Positions 16,872 to 25,030 of a stretch of 64,000 bases of DNA are shown one piece after another (the stretch's first letter is position 1; each line of letters opens with the position of its first letter). The notes under the pieces were generated by a model that saw nothing but the letters and a program-made list of their open reading frames with translations, had not been told where the DNA came from and ran no database searches. The position numbers and the translations under genes are program-made. This DNA comes from Kribbella capetownensis (GTDB lineage Bacteria; Actinomycetota; Actinomycetes; Propionibacteriales; Kribbellaceae), in NCBI RefSeq assembly GCF_004331485.1, contig NZ_SJKD01000001.1, forward strand, positions 620,001 through 684,000, given 5' to 3'.

Positions 16872-17616
16872 GGATCGTTTCGGCCACGAGGGCCGGGTCC
16901 CGGAGGCTCGGGAGGTGGTCGACGCCGGGCATCCAGATGAACTCGGCATCCTGGATCCGTGCCGCGGTCGCACCCGCAACCGCGACCACGATCGGTTGGT
17001 CCTTGTCGCCCACCATCACGACGGTCGGTTGTCGCACCTCGTGCAACCTGTCATAGACAGGCGGATCCGGTCGAAGGTGTTCATCTTCCGACAGCCAGCC
17101 GGGGACGGCTGCACGCAACTGGCCAACCGCCGCGTCGTCATGGCCGGCCGCGGCCCCGATCCTCAGTCCGAACCGCACGAGGCCTTCGATATCGTCGGCG
17201 GACTTGAGCGCCTCGTACTCCGCGTCCAGCTCGGGCTCGTCAGGCCTCGGGAACCCCGGCACCCCCGGACAGAGCAGCACCAGCCCCTGCACTCGTCCGG
17301 GATCCGTTAGCGCGAGGCTGAGCGCCGTACCGCCACCCATGGAGCACCCGACCAGCACCACCCGCTCGAGCTGCAACTGGTCCAGCACCACCACCAGATC
17401 CTCGAGCCGCGAGTACCCACTGGTCGGAGCCTCCGATCGCCCGTACCCACGCACGTCGTACCGCACCACCCGATGCCGTGCAGTCACCTCCGGCATCACC
17501 GGATCCCACACCCGCGAATCCCCGATCCCAGGATGCAGCAACACCACCGCCACCCCATCCCCCGCCACATGCTCCGCCCAAACCTCGCCACCCACAACGG
17601 GAATCCTCAGCTCCAT
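16852..17616 (-). CDS. alpha/beta hydrolase
   Basis: 254 residues. HPGIGDSRVWDPV forms the oxyanion region, LVGCSMGGGTAL the nucleophile elbow (Ser, Cys before it), PTVVMVGDKDQPI the acid strand and GVDHLPSLRDP the catalytic His. It is a soluble hydrolase of the esterase/haloperoxidase-like group. It is the third gene of a run with the acyltransferase at 17775 and the small ORF at 17629 (12-bp gap). Confidence 0.85.
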   Translation of the reverse strand: MELRIPVVGGEVWAEHVAGDGVAVVLLHPGIGDSRVWDPVMPEVTARHRVVRYDVRGYGRSEAPTSGYSRLEDLVVVLDQLQLERVVLVGCSMGGGTALSLALTDPGRVQGLVLLCPGVPGFPRPDEPELDAEYEALKSADDIEGLVRFGLRIGAAAGHDDAAVGQLRAAVPGWLSEDEHLRPDPPVYDRLHEVRQPTVVMVGDKDQPIVVAVAGATAARIQDAEFIWMPGVDHLPSLRDPALVAETILRVAGR

Positions 17617-17628
17617 ACCCCCACCCTG

Positions 17629-17784
17629 TCAGCCGAACCGTGCCAGGTAGTGCCACACCCGCTTCAGATCCTGCGCGTCGTACCGACCAGCAGCCTCACC
17701 AATAACCCGCGGAGTCAGCACCCCATCCACCGCGATCCGCGCCCCCACCTCGACGTACTGCACCGCCCGTCGTGTCAGGTCCAT
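17629..17784 (-). CDS. 51-residue hypothetical protein coupled to the acyltransferase gene
   Basis: The ATG at 17784 overlaps the end of the upstream gene by 10 bp and would be reached by translational coupling. The sequence starts MDLTRRAVQYVEVGARIAVD and ends LKRVWHYLARFG, amphipathic and basic. I do not recognise it. Position between two co-directed genes, plus coding-like third positions, support a real small gene. Confidence 0.5.
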   Translation of the reverse strand: MDLTRRAVQYVEVGARIAVDGVLTPRVIGEAAGRYDAQDLKRVWHYLARFG

Positions 17785-18794
17785 GGCAGTCCAGAGCGGA
17801 GGATGCCGGTGCGGTTTTGCCAGTGGCGGCCGGAGTGTAGGTGGGTTACGTAGGCGCGTTGGAGGGTGGTGGTTTGCGGGACTTGGGCCAGGGCTTCGTC
17901 GTTCAGCGGACCGTCGGGGACTGGCAGGTGGAGGCCTAGGCGCATTAGTTCGCGGTCGCCTTCTGCGGGGTCGTCGGGCGGCACCAGCGGGAGGAGATTG
18001 AAGCGCCGCTGGAAGCGGATGATGTTGGAGTCTGGTCGCAGGTACTCGGCCAGCTGCGGGTCGAGCAGCCACGACGTACAGACGAACGCCGTCAACGGTT
18101 CCTCCGGATACCAGCGGGCGAACGACTCGGCTGCTGTGGCAACGGACCGTTCGGAAGCCTGCGCGTCCAGCGGACCGATGGGCGGGATGTGCATCATCAG
18201 CACGTGTCCGGAGACACCGTCTCCGAGGCCCAGTTGCGCGCGGGTGAAATCGTGGCGGCCGATCTCGTAGTCCGCACCGCGAAACCTCAGCGGCGGTCCC
18301 CAGAGGTACATCAGCCCCACGCCGGCCCGACCGGTGATCTGACGATGAGTCGCCATCACACCTCCCAGTGCGGAGACCGTTGCGATGCTCACCGACTCCG
18401 GAACACCCCGCTTCGCGTGCAGCTCGAGCAGCCGAGGCAGATGGGCCAGCAACGCCCACGCGGCGGCGAACAACCCCACCGGCGATGCCGAGGCAGGCAC
18501 AGTAGGCCACGCTTTGAAGCCGGTCGACGGGACTGGCTGACCCATCTCCTGGTCGAGCTGACCAGCCATGGCTGACATGACAGCCCACCAGTCCGGATCG
18601 CGCACGGGGTCCGGTCGCGCCGCGAGCATCTCCCGACGATCGGCCGCGGCCACTCCGCAGTACTCCATCAGCGACTCGGCCTCATCCGGCAGCTGCACTT
18701 CCTCGCCGACAGGCAATCCCCGCAGCCACGCACGATCCGCCGCCCCGAACCCGAGCCGCTGTGCCGCACCATCTACATCCACGGCCACATCCAC
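17775..18794 (-). CDS. acyltransferase, NAT_N plus GNAT-like C-terminal domain (DUF5596 type)
   Basis: 339 residues from GTG. The N-terminal ~120 residues are helical. The middle and C-terminal part (ESVSIATVSALGGVMATHRQITGRAGVGLMYLWGPPLRFRGADYEIGRHDF, GHVLMMHIPPIGPLD, ESFARWYPEEPLTAFVCTSWLLDPQLAEYLRPDSNIIRFQRRF) match the actinobacterial NAT_N/GNAT_C acyltransferases, often encoded near glycosidases. The expected reaction is acyl transfer from acyl-CoA to an unknown acceptor. The second half, with the W-LLDP-L pattern, is the GNAT-like domain. Confidence 0.75.
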   Translation of the reverse strand: MDVAVDVDGAAQRLGFGAADRAWLRGLPVGEEVQLPDEAESLMEYCGVAAADRREMLAARPDPVRDPDWWAVMSAMAGQLDQEMGQPVPSTGFKAWPTVPASASPVGLFAAAWALLAHLPRLLELHAKRGVPESVSIATVSALGGVMATHRQITGRAGVGLMYLWGPPLRFRGADYEIGRHDFTRAQLGLGDGVSGHVLMMHIPPIGPLDAQASERSVATAAESFARWYPEEPLTAFVCTSWLLDPQLAEYLRPDSNIIRFQRRFNLLPLVPPDDPAEGDRELMRLGLHLPVPDGPLNDEALAQVPQTTTLQRAYVTHLHSGRHWQNRTGILRSGLPWT

Positions 18795-18878
18795 GTCCGC
18801 ATCTCTTCACCGAGGCCGATCACTCACCTCGACCCCAGCACGGGCCGCGGTCGAAAAGCACGACTCGTGTGAGCCACA

Positions 18879-19802
18879 TCACAGGCCGGAGTTCCTCCGG
18901 TAGGCGCCCGGCGTGATGCCGTACTCGCGCTTGAAGGCAGCGGCGAAGGCGTACTCGGTCGCGTACCCGACCCGGTCTGCGATCTGCGCGAGCAAGAGGT
19001 CCGTACTGCGTAGCAATTGGCCGGCGACGGTCAGGCGCCACCAGGTGAGGTAGGTGACGGGCGACTGACCGACGAGGTGCTTGAAGCGTTTGGCGAACGC
19101 CGCCCGCGACAGTCCGACCAGATCCGCAAGATCCGCGACCGTCCACGACCTGTCGGGTTGGTCGTGGATCGTGCTGAGCGCCTTGCCCACGAAGACGTCG
19201 GCGAGAGCGGTGCTCCAGGCGACATCCGGGTGTTCCGCGTGCCAGGTGCGCAGGACCTGGATGAACAGGAGGTCGAGCAGGGACGAGACCGCCGCGTCAC
19301 TCCCCGGACGACGAGCCGCCAACTCACCGGCGAGGAGAGAAACGGTGGCACCGAGATCACCCTCGCGGCCGAGACGTGCCGGCAGATGCAGTACGTCGGG
19401 AAGCCTGCCCAGCAGGGGATGACGTCGCCCCTGATCGAAGAAGTAGACGCCGCACAGCATGACCGACCGGGGACCTGCCGACCGCGGCCCGTCCGGTCCG
19501 ATGACCACCACGCCATCGTCGTACTGTCCCGATGAATCGTCGACCAACTGCCTGACCTCCCGCGCCGGATCGTCGGCGAGGACGTGGTCGGAGCCGGCCG
19601 GCAGCAGGAGTACGTCGCCCACCGCGAGCGAGGTGATCGCGCCTCCAGGGCTGACGAGGTACACGGATCCTTCGAGGATCAGGTGGAGACCGGCGCCCGG
19701 GACAGCCGAGTACCGCCGGGCCCACGGCGGATGGCACTCGACGACGAACGATCTCGGTCGGCCCATCCGCGTCGCGGAGACGAGCTGGCTCAACACGTCC
19801 AT
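18879..19802 (-). CDS. AraC family transcriptional regulator, cupin N-terminus
   Basis: 307 residues. A cupin_6-type sensor domain at about 1-190 (LHLILEGSVYLVSPGGAITSLAVGDVLLLPAGSDHVL, LCGVYFFDQGRRHPLLGRLPDVL) is followed by two AraC HTH motifs: VADLADLVGLSRAAFAKRFKHLVGQSP and IADRVGYATEYAFAAAFKREYGITPGAYR. It probably controls the divergent NADPH-dependent FMN reductase gene that starts 117 bp away, reading an oxidative or small-molecule signal. Confidence 0.88.
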   Translation of the reverse strand: MDVLSQLVSATRMGRPRSFVVECHPPWARRYSAVPGAGLHLILEGSVYLVSPGGAITSLAVGDVLLLPAGSDHVLADDPAREVRQLVDDSSGQYDDGVVVIGPDGPRSAGPRSVMLCGVYFFDQGRRHPLLGRLPDVLHLPARLGREGDLGATVSLLAGELAARRPGSDAAVSSLLDLLFIQVLRTWHAEHPDVAWSTALADVFVGKALSTIHDQPDRSWTVADLADLVGLSRAAFAKRFKHLVGQSPVTYLTWWRLTVAGQLLRSTDLLLAQIADRVGYATEYAFAAAFKREYGITPGAYRRNSGL

Positions 19803-19918
19803 ATTGCACAGCCTAGTCGAAGACGCTCGCGTATTTTTCCGAGCTGCTCACGCATGGAGAGGGTTCGGCCTGGCGACTAGCGTCGACCGCAGAGTCAATC
19901 CGGTGAAAGGCAGACACA

Positions 19919-20482
19919 GTGACCAAGATCGCGATCATCCTCGGCAGCACGCGCCCGGGCCGTCTCGGCGAAGGCGTCGCCGCGTGGGTGTACGAGCAGG
20001 CGCGCCAGCACGGCGGGGCCGAGTTCGAGTTGATCGACCTCAAGACGCTCGAGCTCCCGCTGCTCGACGAGCCCGGGGTGCCCATGATGGGCCGCGGGCA
20101 GCAACCACACACCATCCGCTGGGCCGAGATCGTCGAACGCTTCGACGGTTTCGTGTTCGTCACCGCGGAGTACAACCACGGAGTCCCGGCCGCCCTCAAG
20201 AACGCCCTGGACTTCCTGTACGCCGAGTGGAACCACAAGGCCGCGGGCTTCGTGAGCTACGGAGCCGATGGCGGCGCGAGGGCGGTCGAACAGCTTCGCC
20301 AGGTGATGGCCCAGCTGCGGATCGCGGACGTCGGCCCCCAGGTGACACTGAGCCTGGCCACCGACTTCGTCGCCTACAGCGAGTTCAAGCCGCAGGCCCA
20401 CCAGGACGCCAACCTGAAAGCCGTCCTCGACGAGGTCATCACCTGGTCCGAAGCCCTCCGCGACGTCCGGTCCGCAGCCTGA
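19919..20482 (+). CDS. NADPH-dependent FMN reductase family protein
   Basis: 187 residues from GTG, preceded by GAAAGG. The flavodoxin-like fold begins KIAIILGSTRPGRLGEGVAAWV (the FMN phosphate loop GSTRPGR), with FVTAEYNHGVPAALKNALDFLYAEW and GFVSYGADGGARAVEQLRQV, all standard for SsuE/azoreductase-like quinone or flavin reductases. It faces an AraC regulator and is probably its target. It reduces FMN or quinones with NAD(P)H in the cytoplasm. Confidence 0.88.
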   Translation: MTKIAIILGSTRPGRLGEGVAAWVYEQARQHGGAEFELIDLKTLELPLLDEPGVPMMGRGQQPHTIRWAEIVERFDGFVFVTAEYNHGVPAALKNALDFLYAEWNHKAAGFVSYGADGGARAVEQLRQVMAQLRIADVGPQVTLSLATDFVAYSEFKPQAHQDANLKAVLDEVITWSEALRDVRSAA

Positions 20483-20486
20483 GCAC

Positions 20487-20855
20487 TCACTCGCCTTGTT
20501 CCAGGCAGAATTCGTTCCCTTCGGGGTCCGCCATCATCACCCAGCCGCCGGGGGTTGCGGTACGGCGGTCGTCGACGATGGTGGCGCCCAGAGACTGCAG
20601 TCTGGCGAGTTCCTCGTCCTGTGGGCCTTCCTGTGGCAGGAGGTCGAGATGGACCCGGTTCTTGACCGTCTTGGCCTCGGGGACCTGGACGAAGACGAGG
20701 CGAGCGGCGGCTTCGTTGTCCGAGGCAACCACCCAGAACGGGTTGCCCGGCATGTCGACGTACGTCGCCGGCCAGCGCGTGACGCCGCTCCAGAACTCGG
20801 CCTGGGCGGCAGAGTCACTGCAGTCGAAGGTGACGTTCAAGATCGTGCTGTGCAC
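20487..20855 (-). CDS. VOC/glyoxalase superfamily protein
   Basis: The GTG at 20855 (VHSTILNVTFDCSD) is chosen because GTGGGG precedes it; a GTG at 20867 is also in frame. About 122 residues in two beta-alpha-beta-beta-beta halves: NVTFDCSDSAAQAEFWSGVTRW and NRVHLDLLPQEGP ... WVMMADPEGNEFCLEQ. The DPEGNEFCL ending and the H and E residues fit a metal-site VOC enzyme or binding protein. It lies 13 bp downstream of helR and is probably in the same rifamycin-responsive transcript. Confidence 0.82.
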   Translation of the reverse strand: MHSTILNVTFDCSDSAAQAEFWSGVTRWPATYVDMPGNPFWVVASDNEAAARLVFVQVPEAKTVKNRVHLDLLPQEGPQDEELARLQSLGATIVDDRRTATPGGWVMMADPEGNEFCLEQGE

Positions 20856-20868
20856 TTGATTCCCCACT

Positions 20869-23100
20869 TCAGAGAGTTTCTCGCAGCGTGGTGAGGATGG
20901 CGAGTTGCTGGGTTGCTCGGGTCATTGCGACGTACCGGTCGACGGCTCCTTCGATTCCGTCGCCGAAGGTTTCCGGATTGATCAGGATGACCAGGTCGAA
21001 CTCGAGGCCCTTCGCCAAAACGGGTGTCAGTGAACGGATGCGTGCATCGACCGGCACCCCGGCAGGCGTCGTACCGTCCGCGGTGATCACGCACGCGACA
21101 CCATCCTGCTGGCCGGCGAGCCAGCTCTCCAGGATCCCACCGAGGTCAGCGATCGGACCATGGACGACGGGGTGATCGCCGTGGCGGATCGATGTCGGCA
21201 CATTCGCGTCCGGCAGCGCCGCCCGGATCACCGGCTCGGCCTCGGCCATGACCTGGTCCGGAGTCCGGTAGTTGACGGTCAACGTCGCCAGCTTGATCTG
21301 GTCGATTCCGACCCGCTCGAGCCGCTGCTGCCAGGACTCGGTGAACCCGTGCCTGGCCTGCGCCCGGTCGCCGACGATCGTGAAGCTTCGCGACGGGCAG
21401 CGCAGCAGCAACATCTGCCACTCCGCATCGGTCAACTCCTGCGCCTCGTCCACCACGACGTGCGCGAACGGCCCGGCCAGCAGATCCGGATCGGCTGCCG
21501 ACAGCCCGGCCTCGTCGACGAGCGCTTCGTGAAAGTCCTCACCACGCAGCATCGACACCAGCCCCTCGCCGAACTCGTCGCCGGCGGCCTCGATCAGATT
21601 GTCGACAACACCCGCCATACGCTCCCGCTCAGCAGCGGCCGCAGCCTGACGACGCCGACGCCGCCGGGACGCCTCCGGATCACCGAGCCGCTGCCGCGCC
21701 GCATCGAGCAGCGGCAGGTCGGACACCGTCCAGGCCTGTACGTCGGACCGCTGGAGCAGCCTGACCTCCTCGGGCGAGAGCCACGGCGCACATCTGCGCA
21801 GGTACGCCGGCACCGACCACAGATCCCCGACCAGGTCGTACGGATCGATCAACGGCCACGCCTTGTCGAACGTCGTCCGCAGCTCCTCGTTCTGGTCCAG
21901 CGATCGGCGCAGCAACTCCTCGGAGACGTCGTCGTCCTCGTAGTCCTCCTCGTGCTTGTCGATCAGGATCGTGAGCAGTTTTTCCCAGACCTCGTCGCGC
22001 GCCAGGTTGTGCGGCGTACCGGGGTCCGCGGCTCCGAACGCTTCGGCCCAGTTCGCCGTACTCAGATAGATCTCGGACCAGTGCGTCACGACCGTCATCG
22101 GCTTGGTCGGCGCCTCCTCGTACAGGCCGACGGCCGGCTCGATGGCCTTCACCATGCCGGCGGACGACTTCAGCCTGGCCACCTCGGGATCGGCCTCGGC
22201 CGGCACCGAAGCACCCTCGGGAACCAGGTCCCGCAGCGTGCAGGTCTGGACCCCGTCCTCACCCAGACTCGGCAGCACATCGCCGACGTACGCCAGGTAC
22301 GGCTGATGTGGACCGACGAACAGTACGCCGCCGCGCCGCTGGTCCAGCCGCGGATCCGAGTAGAGCAGGTACGCCGAGCGGTGCAGCGCGACGACCGTCT
22401 TCCCGGTGCCCGGACCGCCGTCGACGATCAGCGCACCCCGGGAGCCGGCCCGAATGATCGCGTCCTGGTCGGCCTGGATCGTGCCGAGAACGTCGCGCAT
22501 CCGGGGCGACCGGCTGCTGCCGAGGCTGGCGACGAACGCGGACTGGTCGTCGAGGGCAGCGGCGTGCCGGGCGAACTCGTCGGCGGTGAAGACCTCGTCC
22601 CAGTAGTCGGTGATCCGGCCGCGGGTCCAGCGGTACCGGCGGCGGCTGAGCAGGCCCATCGGGTTGCCGTGCGTCGCTCCGAAGAAGGGCTCGGCGGCTG
22701 GGGATCGCCAATCGATCAGCAGCCGGCGGCCGTCGCTGTCGGTCAGGCCGAGACGGCCGATGTACACCGGCTGCTCAGGGTCGTCCGCGCTGACGATGTG
22801 ACCGAGGCACAGGTCCAGCCCGAACCGTCGCAGCGTGCGCAGCCGGCTGGTCAGCCGGTGCACCTCGAGGTCGCGGTCCATCGCCCCCTGACCGATGCCG
22901 CCGGCCTCCTTCCGGGTCTCGTCGAGACGGGCGGACAGCTCGGCGATCGACCGCTCGAGCGACTCGGCAATGGCGGCGAAATGCTTGTCGTCACCGGCGA
23001 TCAGCGCCGGTTCGGCTTTGGCAGTGAGGTTCTCGGGAAGGTCGAACGCACTGGTGGACAGGGTTTCTTCACCTCGAAGGTCCGAAGGATTGATGGCCAC
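20869..23100 (-). CDS. helR: RNA polymerase recycling/protecting ATPase HelR (HelD-like)
   Basis: About 743 residues from GTG 23100, or 730 if the CTG at 23061 (seven bases after AGGTGAAG) is the true start. The N-terminal coiled coil (ESLERSIAELSARLDETRKEAGG ... MDRDLEVHRLTSRLRTL) would reach the polymerase channels. YIGRLGLTDSDGRRLLIDWRSPAAEPFF is a HelD-family signature. Walker A is GGPGTGKTVVALHRSAYLLY, Walker B VVDEAQEL, with SFTIVGDRAQARHG and a C-terminal UvrD-like VAMTRATQQLAIL. HelR displaces rifamycin and recycles stalled polymerase. A rifamycin-associated element sits directly upstream, matching that role. Confidence 0.88.
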   Translation of the reverse strand: MAINPSDLRGEETLSTSAFDLPENLTAKAEPALIAGDDKHFAAIAESLERSIAELSARLDETRKEAGGIGQGAMDRDLEVHRLTSRLRTLRRFGLDLCLGHIVSADDPEQPVYIGRLGLTDSDGRRLLIDWRSPAAEPFFGATHGNPMGLLSRRRYRWTRGRITDYWDEVFTADEFARHAAALDDQSAFVASLGSSRSPRMRDVLGTIQADQDAIIRAGSRGALIVDGGPGTGKTVVALHRSAYLLYSDPRLDQRRGGVLFVGPHQPYLAYVGDVLPSLGEDGVQTCTLRDLVPEGASVPAEADPEVARLKSSAGMVKAIEPAVGLYEEAPTKPMTVVTHWSEIYLSTANWAEAFGAADPGTPHNLARDEVWEKLLTILIDKHEEDYEDDDVSEELLRRSLDQNEELRTTFDKAWPLIDPYDLVGDLWSVPAYLRRCAPWLSPEEVRLLQRSDVQAWTVSDLPLLDAARQRLGDPEASRRRRRRQAAAAAERERMAGVVDNLIEAAGDEFGEGLVSMLRGEDFHEALVDEAGLSAADPDLLAGPFAHVVVDEAQELTDAEWQMLLLRCPSRSFTIVGDRAQARHGFTESWQQRLERVGIDQIKLATLTVNYRTPDQVMAEAEPVIRAALPDANVPTSIRHGDHPVVHGPIADLGGILESWLAGQQDGVACVITADGTTPAGVPVDARIRSLTPVLAKGLEFDLVILINPETFGDGIEGAVDRYVAMTRATQQLAILTTLRETL

Positions 23101-23123
23101 GGCCGACGATTGTGAGGCATCAA

Positions 23124-23146
23124 CCGGGGCTTGCGGCAAGCCCCGG
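23124..23146. promoter_or_regulatory. rifamycin-associated element (RAE)
   Basis: GGGGCTTGC-G-GCAAGCCCC (23126-23144) is a perfect inverted repeat that extends by CC/GG to 23 bp. It matches the RAE motif known upstream of rifamycin-resistance genes in actinomycetes. It ends 24 bp before the helR GTG. A CACAAT box (complement of 23109-23114) lies just downstream on the helR strand as a possible -10. Confidence 0.85.
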
Positions 23147-23207
23147 TCTCCGTTATAAGTTGTAAATGGAAGGGAGCACCTGCTCACCTTCTTTTTTTCT
23201 GTCCCGA

Positions 23208-23250
23208 GTCCGCCGCCGTCGCCGCGGTCCACGCCCTTCGGGCGGCGGAC
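23208..23250 (-). terminator. hairpin after the carboxylesterase gene
   Basis: GTCCGCCGCC (23208-23217) and GGCGGCGGAC (23241-23250) form a 10-bp perfect stem with a 23-nt loop, 14 bp after the esterase stop. There is no U tract on that strand, so its strength is uncertain. Confidence 0.5.
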
Positions 23251-23263
23251 TTGGTTGATCAGG

Positions 23264-24922
23264 TCAGGAGCCTATTGAGTTCCAGAAGGCGCACTGGTGC
23301 TCCTGAGCCAGGTCGGCTGAGGCGATTCTCGACGGGTCGAGGGACTGGACGTGGTCCTTGTTCTGGAATGGCTGCCACCGTGGCTGACCCGGAGCGTTCG
23401 GGTTCCCGGTGCGTGCGAACTGCGTCCAGTACTGCATCATCGTCGCGGAGAGTTGTTCCTGCGCGGGTGTGCTCGGGCCGGGGAGTTGCTCGTCGGTGAA
23501 GAGGTACTGCAGTTCGGCGCCGTGGAACGCGCCGGTCGGGAAGTTGGGTTTCGGGAGCGTGCTGAACCACGGAGCCGTCTCGTCGGCGAACTCGTACGCA
23601 TACAGCGGTGCCTGCGCGGCGAGTGCGCGATCTCGATCGAGGACCGGGCAGCCCCACGCCCAGTCGGTGACGACGGCCGACAACGCCTCACCGGCGGAAC
23701 GGAACCGTTCGACGGGATAGCGCGCCAGGATCCGCTCGGCGTCCGACTGGTCGAACAGCGTGTGGATCTCCTGGCTGTAGCTTGCCGGGGTCGTCACCTG
23801 ACCGGTCGCTGTTTCGATGGCCGCGGTGAACAGGCGGTGCTCGTCCCGCGTGGTCCCCTGGATGATCGGTACGTGCCTGAAGCGGCCGGTTGCGAAGGCG
23901 CGATCCGGGCTGAGAGGCAGCACGCCACCACCGACGGTGGGTCCTGATCCGACCCCGACGTCAGACCACTTGGCGAGCTCGTCCGTCGGTTTGGCCCGCA
24001 GGCAGGCCGCAGCGGTACGCGGGTCGGAGCAGCCGACCTTGGCCGCGACATCGAGACCGTTCTGCTCGCGCTCGGACCGTGGCAGCGGAAACCAGGTCGG
24101 CGGTCCGGGCGACCACTTCTGTCCGGTGCATTGAGCGCTCTGCAGGATCGCCTTGTCGAACAGTCCTGCGGATCCTGGCGCGACCAGATGGGAACAGACG
24201 CTGGTGCCTCCAGCGGACTCACCGAAGATCGTCACGTTGCCTGGATCGCCGCCGAACGCCGCGGCGTTGCGCTGGACCCATCGCAACGCAGCCTGCTGAT
24301 CTTCGAGGCCGAAGTTCCCCGAGAGTTGCCGGGCTCCGCCGTGGTCCAGCGCCGGATGGGCGAGGAAGCCGAAGATGCCCAGCCGGTAGTTGGGGCTGAC
24401 CACGACGACCTGGCCGCTGTTCGCCAGCTGCTGTGCGTCGTACAGGCTGCCGGCTCCGCTGATGAAGCCGTTGCCGTGGATCCACACCATGACCGGCAGC
24501 TTGTGTGCTCCGGTATCGCGTGGCGTGGTGACGTTGAGGTAGAGACAGTCCTCGGTCGTACTGGGCGCGTCGATCAGCCCCTCGGCCTGGGCACAGCGGT
24601 TCCCGGGCTTGGTGGCGTCCCGGATGCCATGCCATGACGCCGCCCGTTGCGGCGATGCCCAGCGGAGCTCGCCGACCGGCGGTGCGGCGTACGGGATTCC
24701 CTGGAAGAGCCGGGCATCCGGAGTGAGCGTGCCGCGTACTGCCCCGGAATCTGTCGAGACCAGGGTGTCCGCCGGAGTACCCCGGCTGTTCGTCGTGGCT
24801 TCGGCCGCTCCGCCAGAGGCTGCCGCCGAGCTCGTGAGCAACGCCGCGGTCAGCAGCACTCCGAGCCGGCGAGAAAGGCCGAACCGCGGTCGTTGCCTGT
24901 TGTGGTGATCCTGCTGTCGCAT
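23264..24922 (-). CDS. secreted type B carboxylesterase
   Basis: 552 residues from ATG 24922. A signal peptide is likely: basic start (RQQDHHNRQRPRFGLSRRLG), hydrophobic core (VLLTAALLTSSAAASGGAAEA), cut near 40. The alpha/beta-hydrolase core shows FQGIPYAAPPVGELRW, EDCLYLNV, VMVWIHGNGF (oxyanion HGNG) and VTIFGESAGGTSVCSHL (nucleophile GESAGG). It also shows GTTRDEHRLF (catalytic acid) and GAFHGAELQYLF (catalytic His). It hydrolyses extracellular carboxylic esters. It is divergent from a TetR gene 108 bp away, which probably represses it. Confidence 0.9.
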   Translation of the reverse strand: MRQQDHHNRQRPRFGLSRRLGVLLTAALLTSSAAASGGAAEATTNSRGTPADTLVSTDSGAVRGTLTPDARLFQGIPYAAPPVGELRWASPQRAASWHGIRDATKPGNRCAQAEGLIDAPSTTEDCLYLNVTTPRDTGAHKLPVMVWIHGNGFISGAGSLYDAQQLANSGQVVVVSPNYRLGIFGFLAHPALDHGGARQLSGNFGLEDQQAALRWVQRNAAAFGGDPGNVTIFGESAGGTSVCSHLVAPGSAGLFDKAILQSAQCTGQKWSPGPPTWFPLPRSEREQNGLDVAAKVGCSDPRTAAACLRAKPTDELAKWSDVGVGSGPTVGGGVLPLSPDRAFATGRFRHVPIIQGTTRDEHRLFTAAIETATGQVTTPASYSQEIHTLFDQSDAERILARYPVERFRSAGEALSAVVTDWAWGCPVLDRDRALAAQAPLYAYEFADETAPWFSTLPKPNFPTGAFHGAELQYLFTDEQLPGPSTPAQEQLSATMMQYWTQFARTGNPNAPGQPRWQPFQNKDHVQSLDPSRIASADLAQEHQCAFWNSIGS

Positions 24923-24973
24923 CGCACTCTCGCATCCTCGACTGTATTTGTGTGTGGTTCCCACTAATATAAA

Positions 24974-24986
24974 GTGTAAGGTACAC
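24974..24986. promoter_or_regulatory. operator candidate GTGTA-AGG-TACAC
   Basis: A perfect 5-bp inverted repeat, beside TAATATAAAGTG, in the divergent esterase/TetR region. AT-rich sequence here is exceptional for this genome and fits overlapping promoters with a TetR site. Confidence 0.5.
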
Positions 24987-25030
24987 ACGAAGTCAAACAC
25001 TGAGTTTCGCGGGGCTGAGGAGCCGACCTG

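Noticed and set aside
15117..16979. 620-residue minus-strand frame over SnoaL and GNAT genes
   Set aside because: It lies opposite recognisable SnoaL and GNAT proteins and has no conserved motif of its own.
21160..23115. 651-residue open frame on + strand over helR
   Set aside because: No family pattern, Arg/Gln/His-rich composition and antisense to a gene with clear Walker motifs; an open-frame shadow in high-GC DNA.
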